From NCBI GenBank assembly GCA_025356445.1, contig JANXSZ010000076.1:1-64000 (forward strand): a stretch of DNA of 64,000 bases, in the 5' to 3' direction. Numbering within the stretch: the first letter of the stretch is position 1; each line of letters opens with the position of its first letter. The DNA is from Betaproteobacteria bacterium (GTDB lineage: Bacteria > Pseudomonadota > Gammaproteobacteria > Burkholderiales > Burkholderiaceae_C). Position numbers and translations under genes: made by a program. The notes beneath the pieces were generated by a model. The model had not been told where the DNA came from, did no database searches, and saw only the letters and a list, made by a program, of their open reading frames with translations. Of this stretch, positions 8,618 through 17,973 are shown piece by piece.

Positions 8618-9265
8618 TCAAAACGTAATCTTGTTACTGGCATCGCTCCCCCCAGGCAACACCCGCATCGCCACAATCAGATCGGGCCAAATTTCAGCCT
8701 GGGTTTGAACGCGGATGCCCACCGCACTGGGTAACCGGTCTTTAAAGGGCCAATCAGCACGCCACTGTGAAGGGGATTCCAGGGGGTCCTGGTAGCGCAA
8801 CTCCAGCTTGACCAGCCGCTCGGCGAGGACACGCGACTGCGATTGAGGCCACTTGGGAGGCACACCGTCGTTTGTCCAGGGTACAAAACGAATGACCAAA
8901 GCGGTCTCACCATCGCTGGCTTGCTCAGCACCTAATTGAAAATAGCAGCGCCCACCAGCACCGTAACGCGCCGGCATGACACCTACCCAAGCCACAGCAC
9001 CTGGGGTAGCCGCAAAAGGAAGCGTACTGGCTCCCGCTTGCAGCCCCTCTATCTTGCGGGCGGACACCCGCTCCAAGGTGGTACGCATAAAGCTCACGGC
9101 AGTTCTGAATTCATCGGCACGTGCGAGTCGGGCATCAATGCGTGCTTCGGTTTGGGCCATGCTGCGCATGGCACTGAACAGAGCCAGCATGACCAATGAC
9201 ATGAGTGTCATGACCACCAGCAACTCCACCAGGGTAAAGCCTCGGCTGAAACGCTTTGGCATCAT
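8618..9265 (-). CDS. gspJ: T2SS minor pseudopilin GspJ
   Basis: A 215-residue minor pseudopilin with the prepilin motif RG-FTLVELLVVMTLM (cleavage after Gly at about residue 9, Glu at +5), processed by a prepilin peptidase that is not in this window. The C-terminal beta-rich head (FRTAVSFMRTTLERVS, ALVIRFVPW, RLVKLELRYQDP, GIRVQTQ) fits GspJ. Its start overlaps the gspI stop by ATGA; the second Met at 9262 is an equally possible start. Confidence 0.88.
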   Translation of the reverse strand: MMPKRFSRGFTLVELLVVMTLMSLVMLALFSAMRSMAQTEARIDARLARADEFRTAVSFMRTTLERVSARKIEGLQAGASTLPFAATPGAVAWVGVMPARYGAGGRCYFQLGAEQASDGETALVIRFVPWTNDGVPPKWPQSQSRVLAERLVKLELRYQDPLESPSQWRADWPFKDRLPSAVGIRVQTQAEIWPDLIVAMRVLPGGSDASNKITF

Positions 9266-9690
9266 TTATTCAGCCCAGCGTTAGGTAACTTACGTTGCGG
9301 ACGCAATGTATGAAGCTCAAACTGCCGTTGCTGCCCACCCTCCCCCCAAATTACCATCACACTGATGGCATGCAGGGGCACCGCCTGCAGGTCAGATCGG
9401 GCTTTGGCGGTAACAAAAGGCGTGCTATGGCTTTGCCAGCCAAACCCAGCGGATTGACCGGACTCATTCCAGCCAGCCTCATCAACCGCCTCTTTGGACG
9501 CCAACAACGATTCCGCCAAAATGACAGCCCGCTGGTACTGTGCTGTATCCGCGACATGGCGCACACTGCTGCCACTGGCCCGGTACAGCATGGCCAATGC
9601 CATGGCCATGATGGAAAAGGCGACCAGCAATTCCAGCAGTGAAAAGCCGCGCTGGAGACGCGTGGAACGCTGAGAAATCACGGTGTTCAT
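9262..9690 (-). CDS. gspI: T2SS minor pseudopilin GspI
   Basis: A 142-residue minor pseudopilin. The prepilin motif RG-FSLLELLVAFSIMAMAL is at residues 14-30, followed by the short GspI-type head (AQYQRAVILAESLLASKEAV, with a Trp-rich turn GFGWQSH). It forms the tip complex with GspJ and GspK. Start and stop overlap gspH and gspJ by ATGA, giving a coupled H-I-J set. Confidence 0.88.
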   Translation of the reverse strand: MNTVISQRSTRLQRGFSLLELLVAFSIMAMALAMLYRASGSSVRHVADTAQYQRAVILAESLLASKEAVDEAGWNESGQSAGFGWQSHSTPFVTAKARSDLQAVPLHAISVMVIWGEGGQQRQFELHTLRPQRKLPNAGLNK

Positions 9691-10172
9691 GGCACGGTCA
9701 CAGGCTCTTGGGTCACACGCCCAGACAGCCAGTCGACCCGCAACCGGGTGCCATGGCCTGCTGCACGCAGTACATCAATGCTGCCCCCTGTGGCACCACC
9801 ATCGGGTAAAAACCGTATGGCAGCAGCGCCATTGGATGCAATTTCCTGGCCCGCTACCGTGGCGCGAAGCTGTAAAGGCAGAGGCAATTCACGCCAAGGC
9901 GTACCATCTAAACCGTAGCGCCGTTGAGCAAGGTCGACATTGAAGCGTATTTCAGCGCCCTCTGCCACTGCCCGGTAGCGTGCAGAACGCATTTGGGCAG
10001 TCATGGTGCGCAAAGTATCGCGGTATTGCGCTGATTCACGCATTTTGTCAAATGCGGCAGGTACCACACTGATAAGCAGGCCCATGATGGCGAAGACCAC
10101 CATCAGCTCTATCAACGTGAACCCACGTTGCTGCGGAGGCTGGTGGGCTGAGTGCGATGGCAGCCTGGTCAA
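9687..10172 (-). CDS. gspH: T2SS pseudopilin GspH
   Basis: A 161-residue pseudopilin. The prepilin motif RG-FTLIELMVVFAIMGLL is at residues 16-32, with Glu at +5. The C-terminal head (LRTMTAQMRSARYRAVAEG, FNVDLAQRRYGLDG, AIRFLPDGGATGG) matches the GspH/FimT fold. It lies 18 nt downstream of gspG and overlaps gspI. Confidence 0.88.
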   Translation of the reverse strand: MTRLPSHSAHQPPQQRGFTLIELMVVFAIMGLLISVVPAAFDKMRESAQYRDTLRTMTAQMRSARYRAVAEGAEIRFNVDLAQRRYGLDGTPWRELPLPLQLRATVAGQEIASNGAAAIRFLPDGGATGGSIDVLRAAGHGTRLRVDWLSGRVTQEPVTVP

Positions 10173-10190
10173 AAGCGTGGCGCTGATGGC

Positions 10191-10643
10191 TTATTGCTTG
10201 TTGCGGATATCAGCGTTTTCGCCTTCCCCACCCGCAGCCCCGTCAGCGCCCAAGGACAGTATCTCAACACCACCGTTGGCACCTGTGCCTGTGTATTTGT
10301 AGGCTTTGTTCCAAGGGTCCATCGGTACACCACCTTTAACGTAAGGGCCAGTCCAACCCATGGCGCTGGCAGGTTTGTTCACCAAGGCATCCAGCCCTTC
10401 TTCTGTGGTGGGGAAACGGCCTACATCGAGTTTGTAGACTTCAAGCGCTTTTTCAATTTCCGAAATCTGGATACCCGCAGTTTTGGCTTTGGAGCTGCCC
10501 AATTTGTCCAACACTTTAGGTCCGACAACACCGGCCAGCATCGTTAAAATGGCCAACACGACCAACAATTCGATCAACGTGAAGCCGCGATGACGACGGT
10601 AAGGCGTACAGATTTTTTGCATTGGGGTAGGGTTCATAGACAT
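10191..10643 (-). CDS. gspG: T2SS major pseudopilin GspG
   Basis: A 150-residue major pseudopilin. The prepilin motif RG-FTLIELLVVLAILTMLAG is at residues 19-37, and the GspG head is unmistakable: SKAKTAGIQISEIEKALEVYKLD, GRFPTTEEGLDAL and the calcium-loop region (DPWNKAYKYTGTG, EILSLGADG). Polymers of GspG form the pseudopilus piston. Two near starts (10643, 10637) cannot be separated, because no clear ribosome site precedes either. Confidence 0.95.
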   Translation of the reverse strand: MSMNPTPMQKICTPYRRHRGFTLIELLVVLAILTMLAGVVGPKVLDKLGSSKAKTAGIQISEIEKALEVYKLDVGRFPTTEEGLDALVNKPASAMGWTGPYVKGGVPMDPWNKAYKYTGTGANGGVEILSLGADGAAGGEGENADIRNKQ

Positions 10644-10648
10644 GAATT

Positions 10649-11893
10649 TTAGGCTGCCAGGTCATTCACAGAAAGTATGCCCAGCAAGATGGAAACAATG
10701 ATGCTGGCAATCAGCATCCCCAGCACCAAAATGAGCACAGGCTCCACCAGGGTCAAGGCGCGTTTGATACCGATTTCGACTTCACGGTTCAATATATTTG
10801 CCAGTTCCAGCATCATGGGACCGATGCGGCCTGTTTCTTCCCCGACACGAACCAGGTTGATGGCAAGGGGTTCAAAGATACCGGTTTTGCGCATGGCATC
10901 AGCCACCTTGCCACCCTCTTTCACCATTGGCGGCATTTGGGCCAACGCATGCTTCAAGATGCTGTTGCCAACGGTTTCAGTGGCAATGTGCAAGGCGGTC
11001 AGCATAGATACGCCATTACCCAACAGCGTTCCCAAGGAACGTGTGAACAGGGTTAGCTCATATTTATGGAGCAAACTTCCGAGAACAGGTAAGCGCAAAG
11101 CGCGATTTTGCCACCAGTTTCGTCCCTTGGGAGAGCGCAACCACCGGTTAAGCAACCAGCCTCCAGCAGCCAACAGCACGCCCAAAATCACGCCGTATTC
11201 TTTGAACCCTTGCCCTGCCATCATGACGATACGGGTGGGCAGCGGTAAGGCGTCCCCCATGTCGGTGAAAAGTTTTTCAAACTGAGGCACGACAAAGCCC
11301 AGCATGGCGATCACAGACAGTACAGCCACACCGAGCAAAATGGCAGGGTACATCGTGGCAGAAATCGCGCTTTCGCGCAGCGCACGCAAGCGTTCCATGT
11401 GCTCAACCAGGCGCGCCAGCACACCAGGCATTTGGCCACTGGCCTCGCCGGAACGAATCATGTTGATGTAAAAGTCACCCAACAAAGCACTGTCTTTAGC
11501 CAATGCTTTGCTGAAGGTCATGCCCCCTTTGACATCGTCGAGCACACGCTGCAGCAGCTCAGCCACCTTGGGCTTCTGGTTCATGTCAATCAGCACACGC
11601 AAGGAATTGTCCAGCGCCAAACCAGCACGTAGCATGATGGCCAGCTCGGACGTGAAGGCCAGCACATCGGCGGCATTGACAGGGCCACCTGCACGCTTTC
11701 GCGGGGTACCCGTCAATTTAGACGGCGTTTGGACCATACCACTGCCTACCATACCAACGGTATCGTCAATGCGCAGGGGGGTAAGTCCGCGTTCGCGCAA
11801 TGCTTTCATGGCCAGCATGGTGCTGGCCGCTTCGATGCGACCTTGCGATACTTGGCCCGCAGCGTCAGCGGCACGCCAGAGGAAATCAGGCAT
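10649..11893 (-). CDS. gspF: T2SS inner-membrane platform protein GspF
   Basis: A 414-residue polytopic protein at the centre of the T2SS platform. It has two T2SSF domains (ADVLAFTSELAIMLRAGLALDNSLRVL around residues 75-195 and FTRSLGTLLGNGVSMLTALHI around 275-400) and membrane helices near residues 178-198, 225-245 and 385-405. It begins 8 nt inside the end of gspE, so the two are translationally coupled. Confidence 0.95.
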   Translation of the reverse strand: MPDFLWRAADAAGQVSQGRIEAASTMLAMKALRERGLTPLRIDDTVGMVGSGMVQTPSKLTGTPRKRAGGPVNAADVLAFTSELAIMLRAGLALDNSLRVLIDMNQKPKVAELLQRVLDDVKGGMTFSKALAKDSALLGDFYINMIRSGEASGQMPGVLARLVEHMERLRALRESAISATMYPAILLGVAVLSVIAMLGFVVPQFEKLFTDMGDALPLPTRIVMMAGQGFKEYGVILGVLLAAGGWLLNRWLRSPKGRNWWQNRALRLPVLGSLLHKYELTLFTRSLGTLLGNGVSMLTALHIATETVGNSILKHALAQMPPMVKEGGKVADAMRKTGIFEPLAINLVRVGEETGRIGPMMLELANILNREVEIGIKRALTLVEPVLILVLGMLIASIIVSILLGILSVNDLAA

Positions 11894-13622
11894 CGTTTTG
11901 ATCCTGTGTGACCCGCAGCAACTCGTCCAGGCTCGTCACACCAGCGGCCACTTTACGCAGGCCATCATGATAAAGCGACAGCATGCCAGACTCAGCTGCC
12001 AAGGCGTTCAAGCCACTGGCATCTTTGCCTGCAACGATGGCACGGCGCATAGGCTCATCCAGCACCAACAGCTCATGGATACCGGTCCGGCCTTGGTAAC
12101 CAGAATCACGGCACTGGCTACAGCCGACCGCTTTGTAAATAGCTTGCCCTGGCGTGCTGAAGCGACCTAAACCTGTGCTTTGCAGTAACTCAGGCGCAGG
12201 GACATACGCTTCTTTGCAATGCACGCACAGCGCACGCACCAACCGCTGGGCCAGTACGCCATTGACGGCGGACGTGATGAGATAACCCTCCACCCCCATG
12301 TCCTTCATCCGGATCACCGCACCAGCCGCCGTGTTGGTGTGCAAAGTTGATAGCACCAAATGGCCAGTGAGCGCCGACTGCACTGCAATTTGTGCCGTTT
12401 CACCGTCACGCATTTCACCGATCATGATGATGTCAGGGTCTTGCCGCAGTATGGAGCGCAGGGCGTTGGCAAAGCTCAGGTTGATTTGCGGGTGGACCTG
12501 GATCTGGTTAATGCCTTCCAGCTGGTATTCCACCGGGTCTTCGACGGTGATGATTTTTTGGCTGCTGGAATCCAACTTGGACAAAGCCGCATACAGCGTG
12601 GTGGTTTTGCCAGAACCGGTAGGCCCGGTCACCAGCACAATGCCATGGGGACGCGCCAGCAGCGCATTGAAACGGGTCAGCGTGTCTTTGGCAAAACCCA
12701 TTTTTTCCAGACTGAAGCGCACACTGGCCCGGTCAAGCACCCGCATCACCACACTTTCGCCATGCACGGTGGGCACGGTGGAAACCCGTAAGTCCAGCTC
12801 CCGGCCTTTGACACGGGTTTTAATGCGCCCATCTTGCGGTAAGCGACGCTCGGCAATGTCCAGATGCGCCAACAGCTTGACGCGGGAATTCACCGCAGCA
12901 CTGTGTTTGGGTGGCACCAGTTCGCCCGCATGGATCACGCCATCGACACGGTAACGCACATGCAGGCCATCATCAAACGGCTCCAGGTGAATATCCGACG
13001 CACGTAACTCAATCACGCGGCCAATGATGCTATTGACCAAGCGAATCACCGGTGCCTCGCTCGCCATGTCTTTCAGATGCTCGACAAAATCACCTGAATC
13101 CGCATCGTCTGCACCTTCGGTATCGCCTGAAGCCTCGTCGGCAGGTTGCAACAGCGCCTTTTCAATGTCGCTTTCAATGCCAATATGCGGGCCAATTTCA
13201 AGACCTGTTGCCAAGTGCAGGGCTTTGCGAACAAAGGCGTTTTGAGGCACCGCCATCACCACGTCCAGGCGACCGCTGTCCAGACGCAACGGGTACACCC
13301 GGTGGGTATGCAAAAACTCGGGGAGCAAGCCCTCAATGTCCATCGCCATGCCGGGGAAATCGTCACCCGCAACGTAAGGTACACCCAATTGCTGGGACAA
13401 CGCCTGCACAACATCCAGCTCAGACACAACACCCAAACGTACCAGCACACGCCCCAACATGCTGCCCATCTCTTGCTGAGCCGACAAAGCCCGCTCCAAG
13501 TCACGGCTGCTGAGCTTGCCGGCTTTGGTCAGCAGTTCACCCAGGCGTGGACGGGACTCTTCCGCGTGCAGGCCCGCGCTGGCTTGGGGTTCAAAGGCTG
13601 CGTTAGCCACGGCGATGGTCAT
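11886..13622 (-). CDS. gspE: T2SS assembly ATPase GspE
   Basis: A 578-residue secretion ATPase powering pseudopilus assembly. An N-terminal MshEN/N1E domain (LGELLTKAGKLSSRDLERALS) is followed by the N2E and RecA-like domains: Walker A GPTGSGKTTT, Asp box and Walker B (DPDIIMIGEMRDGETA), His box (GHLVLSTLHTN), and the zinc-binding tetracysteine segment (ALCVHC and VGCSQC) typical of GspE. It is the first T2SS gene and begins 47 nt downstream of rfbC, with no terminator seen between them. Confidence 0.95.
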   Translation of the reverse strand: MTIAVANAAFEPQASAGLHAEESRPRLGELLTKAGKLSSRDLERALSAQQEMGSMLGRVLVRLGVVSELDVVQALSQQLGVPYVAGDDFPGMAMDIEGLLPEFLHTHRVYPLRLDSGRLDVVMAVPQNAFVRKALHLATGLEIGPHIGIESDIEKALLQPADEASGDTEGADDADSGDFVEHLKDMASEAPVIRLVNSIIGRVIELRASDIHLEPFDDGLHVRYRVDGVIHAGELVPPKHSAAVNSRVKLLAHLDIAERRLPQDGRIKTRVKGRELDLRVSTVPTVHGESVVMRVLDRASVRFSLEKMGFAKDTLTRFNALLARPHGIVLVTGPTGSGKTTTLYAALSKLDSSSQKIITVEDPVEYQLEGINQIQVHPQINLSFANALRSILRQDPDIIMIGEMRDGETAQIAVQSALTGHLVLSTLHTNTAAGAVIRMKDMGVEGYLITSAVNGVLAQRLVRALCVHCKEAYVPAPELLQSTGLGRFSTPGQAIYKAVGCSQCRDSGYQGRTGIHELLVLDEPMRRAIVAGKDASGLNALAAESGMLSLYHDGLRKVAAGVTSLDELLRVTQDQNDA

Positions 13623-13669
13623 GAATAAAGGACAGTAAGAAGATAAAGGTGACGGCGAATAGGCACACG

Positions 13670-14218
13670 CTACGCAAAGGTCTGCGCATCGCGCAGCAGC
13701 AAGCCGGCCTGGTCTTTGCCCGAGAGCTGCGGCGCCGTATCCAGCGCAGGCCAGACGATGCCGATGGCAGGATCATCCCACGCAATGCAACGCTCGGCGG
13801 CAGGCAGATAGTAATCGGTCGTCTTGTACACAAAGTCAGCGCGCTCACTGAGCACCAAAAAGCCATGGGCGAACCCGGCGGGCACCCAGAGTTGCTTGTG
13901 GTTGTCTTCGCTGAGTTCAACGCCCGTCCATTGTCCAAACGTAGGGGACGATTTGCGGATATCCACCGCCACATCAAACACCGCTCCGCGCACCACCCGC
14001 ACCAGCTTGCCCTGGGGTTGCTGGAGCTGGTAGTGCAAGCCACGCAACACGCCTTGGGCGGAGCGGGAATGGTTGTCCTGGACAAAGTTCTCATTCAACC
14101 CGGTAGCCTCGTTGAAGGCCTTTTGGTTGAAGCTTTCAAAAAAGAACCCTCGGGCATCCCCAAAGACCTTGGGTTCGATCACGAGCACATCAGGGATAGC
14201 GGTGGCAGTGGCTTTCAT
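13670..14218 (-). CDS. rfbC: dTDP-4-dehydrorhamnose 3,5-epimerase
   Basis: A 182-residue cupin-fold epimerase catalysing the third step to dTDP-L-rhamnose. The start at 14218 is chosen because it gives the ATGA overlap with rfbA and the expected N-terminus ([16 protein letters not shown]). Family signatures are [34 protein letters not shown] with the catalytic His, and [10 protein letters not shown]. Length matches the family (180-185). Confidence 0.95.
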   Translation of the reverse strand: MKATATAIPDVLVIEPKVFGDARGFFFESFNQKAFNEATGLNENFVQDNHSRSAQGVLRGLHYQLQQPQGKLVRVVRGAVFDVAVDIRKSSPTFGQWTGVELSEDNHKQLWVPAGFAHGFLVLSERADFVYKTTDYYLPAAERCIAWDDPAIGIVWPALDTAPQLSGKDQAGLLLRDAQTFA

Positions 14219-15162
14219 AGCGGCGTCTTTTCTTTCACGATGCGCAGCAGGTACTGCCCATAGCCATTCTTGGCCATGGGTTTGGCCAGGGCTTCCACCT
14301 GCTCGGCGGTGATGAACCCCCGCCGCCAAGCAATCTCTTCCGGGCAGGCGATCTTCAGGCCCTGGCGGTGTTCCAAGGTGGCGATGAACTGGCTGGCTTC
14401 AAGCAAACTCTCATGCGTGCCGGTGTCCAGCCACGCATAGCCGCGCTGCATGATTTGAACGTTGAGCTGGCCTCGGTCGAGGTAGGTCTGGTTGACAGCC
14501 GTGATTTCCAGCTCGCCACGGGCGCTGGGCTTCACAGCTTTGGCGATATCGACGACCTGGTTGTCGTAAAAGTACAAGCCTGTCACTGCGTAGTTGCTCT
14601 GGGGCTGGGCAGGTTTTTCTTCAATGCTGCGGGCTTTGCCCTGGGCATCGAAGGCCACCACGCCGTAGCGCTCGGGGTCTTGCACATGGTAGGCAAACAC
14701 GGTAGCCCCCGTGGCTTGAGACGTCTGGCTATCGGCCTGTTTGAGCAGGTGCTCGAAATCGTGCCCGTAGAAGATGTTGTCGCCCAGCACCAGGGCGCTG
14801 GGGGCGATGGTACCGTCCTCGTTGGTCAAAAACTGCTCGCCAATCAGGAAGGCCTGGGCCAATCCGTCCGGGCTGGGCTGTATGGCGTACTGCAAGTTCA
14901 AGCCCCACTGGGCACCGTCACCCAGCAACTGGACGAACCTGGGTGTGTCTTGCGGGGTGCTGATGATGAGGATGTCGCGGATACCGGCGAGCATCAGCGT
15001 GCTCAAGGGGTAGTACACCATCGGCTTGTCGTACACGGGCAGCAGTTGCTTGCTCATGGCGAGCGTGGCAGGGTGCAAACGGGTGCCTGAGCCTCCGGCA
15101 AGGATGATGCCTTTGCGGGGGACAGCGTGTGCAGAAGCAGCGTGTGCAAAAGGCGTGGTCAT
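14215..15162 (-). CDS. rfbA: Glucose-1-phosphate thymidylyltransferase
   Basis: A 315-residue nucleotidyltransferase making dTDP-glucose from glucose-1-phosphate and dTTP, the first step of rhamnose synthesis. The start at 15162 gives the ATGA overlap with rfbD. Motifs are the [11 protein letters not shown] nucleotide loop, [24 protein letters not shown] with the metal Asp, and [12 protein letters not shown]. The N-terminus carries about 17 extra residues before KGIILAGG. Confidence 0.95.
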   Translation of the reverse strand: MTTPFAHAASAHAVPRKGIILAGGSGTRLHPATLAMSKQLLPVYDKPMVYYPLSTLMLAGIRDILIISTPQDTPRFVQLLGDGAQWGLNLQYAIQPSPDGLAQAFLIGEQFLTNEDGTIAPSALVLGDNIFYGHDFEHLLKQADSQTSQATGATVFAYHVQDPERYGVVAFDAQGKARSIEEKPAQPQSNYAVTGLYFYDNQVVDIAKAVKPSARGELEITAVNQTYLDRGQLNVQIMQRGYAWLDTGTHESLLEASQFIATLEHRQGLKIACPEEIAWRRGFITAEQVEALAKPMAKNGYGQYLLRIVKEKTPL

Positions 15163-16067
15163 AAGATTTCTTTCAACATGCGGGCCACACCGGTTTGCCA
15201 ATGCGGCAACTGCAGACCGAAGGTGCTTTGCAGCTTGTGGGTGTTCAGGCGCGAGTTCAGCGGGCGCTGCGCCGGTGTGGGGAAGGCGGTGGTGGGCACA
15301 GGGTCAACCACATTTGCTACTATTTTAATAGCTTCCTTAGCATACTGAGCCTGCTCAATGACGTATTTTGCATAGCCATGCCACGAGGTTTCGCCAGCGG
15401 CGACGAGGTGGTACAGGCCTGCATCGGCAGGATGGGCCATCACCTGCCGAATCGCGTGGGCGGTGACATCGGCCAACAGATCAGCCCCGGTGGGTGCGCC
15501 GATCTGGTCGTCGATGACGGTGAGGCGCTCGCGCTCCTGGGCCAGACGCAACATCGTTTTGGCGAAGTTGCCGCCGCGTGCGGCGTAGACCCAGCTGGTG
15601 CGGAAGATCAGATGGCGGGGGCAGTGGGTGGCAATGAGCTGCTCACCTTCCCATTTGGTAGCACCGTAAACGCTCAGAGGGCCTGTCGCATCAGACTCTG
15701 CCCAAGGGGTGCTGCCGCTGCCATCGAACACGTAGTCCGTGGAATAGTGAACCAACAAGGCACCCACACTGTGCGCGGCTTGGGCCAGCGCGGCAGGGGC
15801 GAGTGCGTTCAGGGTGCGGGCAAGGTCGGGTTCGCTTTCGGCTTTATCGACAGCCGTGTGGGCGGCGGCGTTGACGATCACGTCGGGTCTGACGCGCTGG
15901 ACGGTTTCAGTCAAGCCGGCCAGATTGGTGAAGTCGCCGCAGAGTGTGTCGTACGGGGCGTGGGCGGTGCTGTCAAAGTCGAGCGCAATGAGCTCACCCA
16001 GAGGTTGCAGGCTGCGCTGGAGTTCCCAGCCGACTTGGCCGCCTTTGCCAAAGAGGAGGATTTTCAT
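15159..16067 (-). CDS. rfbD: dTDP-4-dehydrorhamnose reductase
   Basis: A 302-residue SDR-type reductase, the final step to dTDP-L-rhamnose using NAD(P)H. It shows the nucleotide motif [32 protein letters not shown] and the catalytic Tyr-X3-Lys in [10 protein letters not shown]. Near the C-terminus, a segment encoded around 15316-15360 ([20 protein letters not shown]) overlaps a dispersed AT-rich mini-repeat, so about 15 residues there have unusual codon use but keep frame. It overlaps rfbB and rfbA. Confidence 0.95.
   Translation of the reverse strand: MKILLFGKGGQVGWELQRSLQPLGELIALDFDSTAHAPYDTLCGDFTNLAGLTETVQRVRPDVIVNAAAHTAVDKAESEPDLARTLNALAPAALAQAAHSVGALLVHYSTDYVFDGSGSTPWAESDATGPLSVYGATKWEGEQLIATHCPRHLIFRTSWVYAARGGNFAKTMLRLAQERERLTVIDDQIGAPTGADLLADVTAHAIRQVMAHPADAGLYHLVAAGETSWHGYAKYVIEQAQYAKEAIKIVANVVDPVPTTAFPTPAQRPLNSRLNTHKLQSTFGLQLPHWQTGVARMLKEIL
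15316..15360 (+). repeat. Diverged AT-rich mini-repeat inside rfbD
   Basis: The stretch beginning GCTACTATTTTAATAGCTTC matches the stretch at 27681 in anmK at 27 of 35 positions by hand alignment. It shares the ATAGC core and TGAGC with other copies in this window. Its strand label follows the ATAGCT orientation. Confidence 0.5.
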
Positions 16068-17155
16068 GCGCTGATGACCCCGGTTGTGTTCGTGTCACGC
16101 TCAGCGTAGTTGGCGCTGACCCAATCTCGGTAGGCGCCGCTTTGGACTTGGGCAACCCAGTCTGCGTGGGCCAAATACCATTCGACGGTTTTACGGATGC
16201 CCGTATCAAAGGTCTCCGCAGGTCGCCAACCGAGTTCACGCTCGATCTTGCTCGCGTCGATGGCGTAGCGGCGGTCGTGTCCTGGGCGGTCGGTGACGGT
16301 GGTGATTTGGGTGGCGTACCCGGTGCCATCGGCCTTGGGGCGGAGTTCATCAAGCAGCGTACACACGGTGTGGACGATCTCGATGTTGGGTTTTTCGTTC
16401 CAGCCGCCTACGTTGTAGGTTTCACCCAAGCGGCCTACCTCCAGCACGCGGCGGATGGCGCTGCAATGGTCTTTGACGTAGAGCCAATCGCGGATTTGCA
16501 TGCCGTCGCCATACACCGGCAGGGGCTTGCCGGCCAGGGCGTTGACGATCATCAGCGGGATGAGTTTTTCGGGGAAATGGTAGGGGCCGTAGTTGTTGGA
16601 ACAGTTGGTGGTGAGCACCGGCAGGCCGTAGGTGTGGTGGTAGGCGCGCACCAGATGGTCGCTGGCGGCTTTGCTGGCGGAATAGGGGCTGTTGGGCTCG
16701 TAGCGATGGGTTTCGGTGAAGGCCGGGTCGCTTGCGGCCAAAGAGCCGTAAACCTCGTCGGTGGAGACGTGAAGCAGGCGAAAGGCGGCAGCTTGAGGCT
16801 CTGGCAGGGCTTTCCAGTAGGCACGCACGGCCTCCAACATGGCGAAGCTGCCAACGATGTTGGTCTGCACGAAGGCTTCGGGGCCGAGGATGGAGCGGTC
16901 TACGTGGGATTCGGCGGCGAAGTTGAGGACGGCGCGGGGTTGGTGTGTGCTGAGCAAGCGCGTCCACAAGGCGGTGTCGGCGATATCGCCCTGGACGAAA
17001 AGATGTCGGGGGTCCCCTGCGAGGGACGCGAGGTTGGTCAGGTTGCCTGCGTAGGTGAGGCAATCGAGGTTGACCACGGGCTCGTCACTCTGCGCCAGCC
17101 AGTCCAAAACAAAATTGCTGCCGATGAAACCCGCGCCACCTGTTACCAAAATCAT
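16064..17155 (-). CDS. rfbB: dTDP-glucose 4,6-dehydratase
   Basis: A 363-residue extended SDR catalysing the second step of dTDP-L-rhamnose synthesis. It has the NAD motif [23 protein letters not shown], the catalytic [11 protein letters not shown] and [19 protein letters not shown], all diagnostic of RfbB. The start at 17155 has GGAG 6 nt upstream. It opens the rfbBDAC block, whose four genes overlap by ATGA, so the pathway is made as a unit. Confidence 0.97.
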   Translation of the reverse strand: MILVTGGAGFIGSNFVLDWLAQSDEPVVNLDCLTYAGNLTNLASLAGDPRHLFVQGDIADTALWTRLLSTHQPRAVLNFAAESHVDRSILGPEAFVQTNIVGSFAMLEAVRAYWKALPEPQAAAFRLLHVSTDEVYGSLAASDPAFTETHRYEPNSPYSASKAASDHLVRAYHHTYGLPVLTTNCSNNYGPYHFPEKLIPLMIVNALAGKPLPVYGDGMQIRDWLYVKDHCSAIRRVLEVGRLGETYNVGGWNEKPNIEIVHTVCTLLDELRPKADGTGYATQITTVTDRPGHDRRYAIDASKIERELGWRPAETFDTGIRKTVEWYLAHADWVAQVQSGAYRDWVSANYAERDTNTTGVISA

Positions 17156-17229
17156 AGGAACTCCCTTGTGTTAGTTATCACCAAATAGTCACCGTACAGC
17201 TACGCTCTGTCCCTTGCCGGTGCCTGCGG

Positions 17230-17973
17230 TCATGGCGATTTTAGAGGTGCGGGCAAGTGCTTCAGATACCACCAATAACGCCAAAAGGCACCTGCCGTCC
17301 ACAGCCGCAGCAAACTGGCCACATGCCATGACAAATACCGCCAGCGCAGGTGGCTGTGGCGTTGGGCATCGTGCTGCACCGTGACGGTGTGGCGACGCAG
17401 CAGTGCCCAGCCCTTCAAACGGGTGCGTGCGCAAATGTCAAAGTCTTCGCAATACAGGTGAAACCGCTCGTCAAACCCAGCCACTTGCCGGTAGGCAGCA
17501 GCGCGAAACAGCATGAACATGCCGGGAAACCACACCGGGGCGGGTGGCGGTGTGCGCTGACTGAAAAACACCTCCCAGGGCGTGATGATGTCGCGCTCTG
17601 GCGTGGGCCGTGTGTCTTGCGGCTCTTGCACCCGTGGGGCAATCAAGCCAACGGTCTGCGGTACATCACGCAGCAGCAGGCCCAAAGCATCGCCAGTCAA
17701 ACCGATATCCGGGTTCAGCACCAGGAACCAGGGGGAATCACAACGCTGAAAAGCCTGGTTGTGGTTGCGGCCAAAGCCCTGAGGAGCGGTGTTGGCGATC
17801 ACTTCCAGGGGAAACGGCAAAGCCAAGCTGTCAAAAGCGTGCCCTTCAGGGATGTTCACTGTCACGACCACCTTGGCCACAGCGCCCTGGCACAACGCGC
17901 CCAGTTGACCCAGCAAGCGCAGCACCCAGTCGCCCTGGCCATGGCTCACAATAGAAACGGTGACTTGGCTCAT
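17230..17973 (-). CDS. Family 2 glycosyltransferase
   Basis: A 247-residue GT-A glycosyltransferase. The start at 17973 overlaps the upstream HAD stop by ATGA. Motifs are TVSIVSHGQGDW at the N-terminus, the Asn-Pro-Asp variant of the metal-binding motif (FLVLNPDIGL), and FHLYCEDFDICAR (ED-type acceptor motif). It resembles rhamnosyl-type GT2 enzymes in having NPD in place of DXD. Adjacent rfbBDAC suggests dTDP-rhamnose as donor; that is inference. Acceptor unknown. Confidence 0.8.
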   Translation of the reverse strand: MSQVTVSIVSHGQGDWVLRLLGQLGALCQGAVAKVVVTVNIPEGHAFDSLALPFPLEVIANTAPQGFGRNHNQAFQRCDSPWFLVLNPDIGLTGDALGLLLRDVPQTVGLIAPRVQEPQDTRPTPERDIITPWEVFFSQRTPPPAPVWFPGMFMLFRAAAYRQVAGFDERFHLYCEDFDICARTRLKGWALLRRHTVTVQHDAQRHSHLRWRYLSWHVASLLRLWTAGAFWRYWWYLKHLPAPLKSP

